Source: JAAAPF01 sp964481035
Lineage (GTDB): Bacteria; Pseudomonadota; Alphaproteobacteria; Geminicoccales; Geminicoccaceae
Reading direction: 5' to 3'
Assembly (NCBI GenBank): GCA_964481035.1
Contig: CAYZSE010000012.1
Location: 1-37,111, forward strand
Length of the DNA stretch: 37,111 nt
Made by a program: the position numbers and the translations under genes. The notes below the pieces were generated by a model. That model had not been told where the DNA came from. It made no database searches and was given only the letters and a program-made list of their open reading frames with translations. This document shows, in pieces, positions 32,648 to 37,111 of this stretch; within the stretch, counting starts at the first letter, position 1, and each line of letters opens with the position of its first letter.

Positions 32648-33618
32648 GTACAGTCCCCGCGCCGGGTTGATAGCACGGCACCGCCGCGTCGATAAACGAC
32701 ATTGGGCAGAGACCCAAGATGCCTTCGACCGCGGGGCGGCGGAGCGCGTGCGCTTCGGCCGGTGGCGCGCGCCACGCTCCAGCGCGTCAACACCGGGCCC
32801 ACCACCTCGAACAGCACCGTCGAGCCGAGCGCCACCGCGAGCAGCGGCTCGCGCAGGTCTGGAAAACGGTCGGCGGCGACCAGCGCCATGCCGAGGGCGA
32901 CGCCCGCCTGCGGCAGGAGTGCCAACCCCAGTTCGGCCGGCGGATTGTTGCGGCCCACCAGCCGGCTGCCGAGCCACGCACCGGCGACGCGCCCGGCGAC
33001 GCGCCCGGCAACGCGCAAGACCATGAACGCGGTCAGGAGCGCCGCCGCCGGGACGACGGTCGCCGCCTCGAACTGGGCGCCGGCGAGCACGAAGAAGAAC
33101 ACCAAGAAGGGCCACTCGATCTGCTCGATGGCGCTGAACGACGGGGTATGGTGCCGGGCGAGGTTGGCGATGCAGGTCCCTGCGACCACGGCCGCGAGGA
33201 GCGCGGAGGCGTGGAGCCAGCTCGCCAGCCCGGCGGTGACCAGGACGACGCCGACGGCCTCTGCTTGAGTGGGCTTGCCCGGACGCAGATAGCCGGTGGC
33301 GAGCGCGGCGGGCACGCCGACGACGGTCCCGATGAGCACGCAGCTCACGAGCTCCCAGCCGGCCGTGGCTACGGGCTCGAGCCCACCGCCGCCGGCAACG
33401 ATCCCGGCCGCGGCGAGTAGGATGCCGAAGACGATCACGCCCCGGGCGTCATCGATCGCGACGATGCCCAAGAGCGTGCGCTCGAAGCGGCTGCGCCGGG
33501 CGCTCCCGTCGACGACGTCGCGCACGGCCACGGGATCGGTCGCCGCAGCGACGCCGGCGAGGAGCAGGGCGCCGAGCGTGACCGAGAGTTCGCTCGCGGC
33601 ACCGTCGTCCTCGGCCAT
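32434..33618 (-). pseudogene. N-terminally truncated cation:proton antiporter
   Basis: The minus-strand frame from ATG 33618 resembles the second half of a CPA-type Na+/H+ or K+/H+ antiporter. It opens directly with ATDPVAV and GIVAIDDARGVIVFGILLAA, motifs that normally lie around TM5-TM6, so the first four or so TM helices are missing. Further helices follow, with LGLALLPQAGVALGMAL and a final EVVGPVLTRW near 32780. The natural stop seems lost: the frame runs on through Arg-rich sequence into the fusion-protein gene in another frame, ending at 32434. A GAGG site precedes the ATG, so a half-length protein could still be made. It follows the LOG gene by eight bases. It is probably a remnant. 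Confidence 0.6.
32981..33016. repeat. Three tandem copies of a 12-bp unit
   Basis: CCGGCGACGCGC occurs twice in a row, followed by a third copy with one change (CCGGCAACGCGC). It lies inside the antiporter remnant and encodes the repeated tetrapeptide in RVAGRVAGRVAGAW on the minus strand. The unit keeps the reading frame, and looks like recent slippage. Confidence 0.85.
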
Positions 33619-33626
33619 CGGCGGCC

Positions 33627-34442
<816 letters not shown>

Positions 34443-34505
34443 CGCGCACCTTCCCCCGCTCGGTCCTGGGAGAGCCTCCATGGCGGGCCCTGGATGGCCC
34501 GGTCG

Positions 34506-34547
34506 CTGATCCCGATCAACGCGCGCGGGCGCGGTCGGAGCTATACT
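34506..34547 (+). promoter_or_regulatory. ftsH promoter with FNR-like box
   Basis: CTGATCCCGATCAA (34506-34519) matches the FNR/Anr consensus TTGATNNNNATCAA at nine of ten fixed bases. TATACT (34542-34547) is a good -10 element, while no -35 hexamer is evident at the right spacing. A start about seven bases after the -10 would put the box centre near -41.5, the class II activator position. The inferred transcript begins about 25 bases before the ftsH ATG at 34579. Confidence 0.5.
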
Positions 34548-34578
34548 AATGGGCTGTTCGAGGTGGCAGGAGGAGGCG

Positions 34579-36423
34579 ATGGAACGGCAACCGCAGGTCA
34601 GCTTCTGGTACCTGGCCGTGGCGATCCTCATGCTGCTGGCCCTCCTCGCCACGGTCGAGAAGAGCGCGCCGGTCGAGCCGATCTCCTATGCCACCTTCGA
34701 GACCTATCTGGAGCAGGGCCGCGTCGACGATCTCGTCGTCACCGAGCACCGGATCACCGGGCGGATCGTCGATCCACGCGTCGACGAGGCCGCGCACTTT
34801 ACCACGCTGCGCGTCGATCCCGCCATCGCCGACCGGCTCGGCGACGCCGGGGTCGAGTTCAAGGGCGGCGAGGCCGCGGACGGGCTCGGCAACGTCATCG
34901 GCTGGCTCTTGCCGATGGTCTTCTTCCTCGTCGTCTGGCTCTGGATCCTGCGCCGGATGACCGGCGGCATGGGCGGCGGCGGCGGGCTCATGTCGATCGG
35001 CAAGAGCAAGGCCAAGATCTACGTCGAGCACGACATCAAGACGACCTTCGCCGACGTCGCCGGCGTCGACGAGGCCAAGGCCGAGGTCCAGGAGATCGTC
35101 GAGTTCCTGAAGGATCCCGACCGCTTCGCCCGGCTCGGCGCGCGCCTGCCCAAGGGCGTGCTCTTGGTGGGCCCCCCGGGCACCGGCAAGACGCTGCTCG
35201 CCCGCGCGATGGCCGGCGAGGCCGAGGTGACGTTCCTGTCGATCTCCGGCTCGGAGTTCGTCGAGATGTTCGTCGGCGTCGGTGCCGCGCGCGTCCGCGA
35301 CCTGTTCGAGCGTGCCCGCGAGCACGCGCCCTGCATCATCTTCATCGACGAGCTCGACGCGCTCGGCCGGGCCCGCGGCATCGGGCCGATGGGCGGCGGC
35401 CACGACGAGAAGGAGCAGACCTTGAACCAGCTCCTGGTCGAGCTCGACGGCTTCGACACCAGCCAGGGCATCGTCCTCTTGGCGGCGACCAATCGCCCCG
35501 AGCTCCTGGACCCGGCGCTCCTGCGCGCCGGCCGCTTCGACCGCCAGGTCCTGGTCGACCGCCCCGACCGCCAGGGCCGGCTCGCCATCCTCCAGGTGCA
35601 CGCCAGGAACGTCCGCCTCGCCCGCGACGTCGAGCTCGAGGACGTGGCGGGGCTGACGCCGGGCTTCACCGGCGCGGATCTCGCCAACCTCGTCAACGAG
35701 GCGGCGCTCCTCGCGACCCGCGCCGAGCGCGCGGCCGTCACCTACGCCGACTTCGAGAACGCCGTCGAGCGGATCGTCGCCGGGCTCGAGAAGCGCAACC
35801 GCATCCTCAACCGGATGGAGCGCGAGACCGTCGCCTACCACGAGATGGGCCACGCCATCGTCGCCTTGAGCCTCCCCGGCACCGATCCCGTCCAGAAGGT
35901 GTCGATCATCCCGCGCGGCATCGGCGCGCTCGGCTACACGCTGCAACGGCCGATCGAGGACCGCTTCCTCATGCGCGAGGGCGAGCTCGCCAGCAAGATG
36001 GCGGTGCTCCTGGGCGGGCGCGCCGCCGAGGAGCTGGTCTTCAACGAGGTCTCGACCGGGGCCGCCGACGACCTCATGAAGGCGACCGACATCGCCCGCG
36101 CCATGGTCACCCGCTACGGCATGGAGCAGGCGCTCGGCCGCACGGCGCTCGAGACCGAGACCGGCAGCTTCCTGGGCCAGCCCGTCGAGGGCGGCGGGCG
36201 GCGCTACAGCGAGAGCACGGCGCGCGAGATCGACAACGCCGTCAAGGCGCGCATCGACAAGGCCTACGACACCGCCCGCAAGATCCTCGAGCGGCGCCGC
36301 AGCGAGCTCGATGCCTACGCCACCAAGCTGCTCGACCGCGAGACGCTGACCGCCGCGGACCTCGCCCCGCTCGCCCGCAAGCCCCCCGGCGCCTCGCGCC
36401 CCCGCACCGCTCCCGTCCGCTGA
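34579..36423 (+). CDS. ftsH: ATP-dependent zinc metalloprotease FtsH
   Basis: A 614-residue membrane AAA+ protease that degrades misassembled membrane proteins and some regulators. Two TM segments (about 9-25 and 106-126) flank a small periplasmic domain. The AAA module starts at TFADVAGVDEAKAEV (about 156-170), with Walker A GPPGTGKT (198-205), Walker B IIFIDE (253-258), pore loop FVEMFVGVGAARVRD and SRH region ATNRPELLDPALLRAGRFDR. The zinc site is HEMGH (421-425) where HEAGH is usual, with a later acidic ligand near VSTGAADDL. ATG at 34579 follows AGGAGGAGG; an ATG at 34549 would lie within or just before the transcript start. It may be a second FtsH paralogue, since housekeeping ftsH normally follows tilS. 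Confidence 0.94.
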   Translation: MERQPQVSFWYLAVAILMLLALLATVEKSAPVEPISYATFETYLEQGRVDDLVVTEHRITGRIVDPRVDEAAHFTTLRVDPAIADRLGDAGVEFKGGEAADGLGNVIGWLLPMVFFLVVWLWILRRMTGGMGGGGGLMSIGKSKAKIYVEHDIKTTFADVAGVDEAKAEVQEIVEFLKDPDRFARLGARLPKGVLLVGPPGTGKTLLARAMAGEAEVTFLSISGSEFVEMFVGVGAARVRDLFERAREHAPCIIFIDELDALGRARGIGPMGGGHDEKEQTLNQLLVELDGFDTSQGIVLLAATNRPELLDPALLRAGRFDRQVLVDRPDRQGRLAILQVHARNVRLARDVELEDVAGLTPGFTGADLANLVNEAALLATRAERAAVTYADFENAVERIVAGLEKRNRILNRMERETVAYHEMGHAIVALSLPGTDPVQKVSIIPRGIGALGYTLQRPIEDRFLMREGELASKMAVLLGGRAAEELVFNEVSTGAADDLMKATDIARAMVTRYGMEQALGRTALETETGSFLGQPVEGGGRRYSESTAREIDNAVKARIDKAYDTARKILERRRSELDAYATKLLDRETLTAADLAPLARKPPGASRPRTAPVR

Positions 36424-36453
36424 CGGGGGCGGCTGACCCATAGGCCGAGGCGC

Positions 36454-37111
36454 ATGACCCTCACACTCGAGGGCGAAGGGAGCAGGGTCACGGCCGTCCC
36501 GGCATCGACGCGCAGGCGCCTTTCTCGCCTGGGTGGAGATGCGGCCCGCGGGCGAGCGCGACGAGCTGATCGACGGCGAGGTCGTCGCCGTGTCGCTCGA
36601 GCGCAACCGCCACGCGCTCGTCGAGAGCGACGCCCGCGCGCTCTTCGAGGCCGCGGTCGCTGACGCGGGCCTCGCCTGCACCGTCTTCGGCGACGGCATG
36701 ACGGTCGTCGTCGACGAGCGCACGGTCTACGAGCCCGACGTCGTCGTCGACTGCGGCCCGCTCGACCTCGACGCGACCGTCGCGGCCACCCCGCTCGTCG
36801 TCGTCGAGGTCCTCTCGCCCGGCACCGCCGCCGTCGATACCGGCCGCAAGCTCGCCGATCACCTCACCGTGGCCAGCATCCGCCACGTCCTCCTCGTCGA
36901 CGCCGAGCGCCGCCGCGTCGTCCACCACCGCAAGGACGCCGCCGGCACCATCGCCACCGCCCTCGTCGCCGCCGGCCCCCTCACCGTCGCCCCACCCGGC
37001 CTCACGCTCGAGGTCGCGGCCCTCTTCGCCGGTGTCGGTCGAACGGTGCGGCCGATGCGGCGGTACGCCACCCCTGGATCACCCGTGTGTCTCGGCGTCG
37101 AACGCGCGGCC
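36454..37111 (+). CDS. Uma2-family (DUF820) endonuclease-like protein, apparent frameshift, open at window end
   Basis: The main frame from 36539 reads a Uma2-type PD-(D/E)XK nuclease fold. It has GERDELIDGEVVAV near the start, a helix beginning NRHALVESDARALFE, YEPDVVVDCGPLD with the metal-binding Asp, then VVVEVLSPGTAAVDTGRKLADHL with the catalytic Glu and Lys. A late IRHVLLVDAERRRVVHHRK also matches. The expected N-terminal FLAWVE is encoded just upstream in this frame (36521-36538), but no good start exists there before a stop at 36455. A start ATG at 36454 with GAGG lies in another frame, so a one-base frameshift near 36515 is likely. The end is not reached. Function of Uma2 proteins is unclear. 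Confidence 0.65.

Overview
This is about 37 kb of very GC-rich, densely coding DNA with strong G/C bias at third codon positions. Gene content and order point to an alphaproteobacterium. The block accA / xerD / small membrane protein / aroK / aroB / CorC-type transporter is a familiar alphaproteobacterial neighbourhood. A Rhodospirillales- or Geminicoccales-like lineage is my inference, not something a marker gene here proves. The sequence is a scaffold: a run of exactly 100 Ns (24289-24388) sits between two identical 55-bp sequences. I see no rRNA, tRNA, CRISPR array, prophage, transposase or recognisable defence island.

Layout. 1-2.3 kb: start of an M20 amidohydrolase (minus), a shortened CDF-type cation transporter, a CBS-pair protein and a lipoprotein-like alpha/beta hydrolase. 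2.4-7.5 kb (minus): a PLP-dependent C-S lyase/synthase, two unknown secreted proteins joined by GTGA stop/start overlaps, a CinA-like molybdopterin-binding-fold protein, and a membrane GGDEF protein with a degenerate EAL domain. 7.6-9.7 kb (plus): an omega-amino-acid aminotransferase and a YceI protein. 9.7-14.7 kb (minus): a PadR regulator, membrane-fusion protein and RND pump operon, with a promoter and palindromic operator candidate. 14.8-18 kb (plus): glycolate oxidase subunits GlcD and GlcE without GlcF, then a stand-alone LOV photoreceptor. 18-24.2 kb: accA, a malyl-CoA lyase family gene, xerD and a 46-codon membrane ORF (minus), diverging from aroK-aroB-corC (plus). 24.4-28.2 kb: a patatin and an alanine/Na+ symporter (minus), diverging from a D-amino-acid dehydrogenase (plus). 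28.2-34.4 kb (minus): a LOG-family protein, a truncated cation/proton antiporter, and a second membrane-fusion/RND pump pair. 34.5 kb to the end (plus): an FtsH protease behind a promoter with an FNR-like box, then a Uma2-family gene running off the window with an apparent frameshift near its start.

Functional themes. Two RND efflux pairs lack an outer-membrane channel gene, so they probably share one encoded elsewhere. GlcDE and the malyl-CoA lyase both lead to glyoxylate. The alanine symporter next to DadA suggests uptake and oxidation of alanine. LOV and GGDEF proteins supply light and c-di-GMP signalling, but nothing shows they are linked. Most of the window is ordinary housekeeping and accessory sequence. 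The items most worth following are the modified or incomplete proteins: the CDF with an internal deletion, the EAL-dead GGDEF protein, the RND pump with an extra hydrophobic hairpin, and the truncated antiporter. Two regulatory sites and the paired secreted proteins of unknown function also deserve a look.
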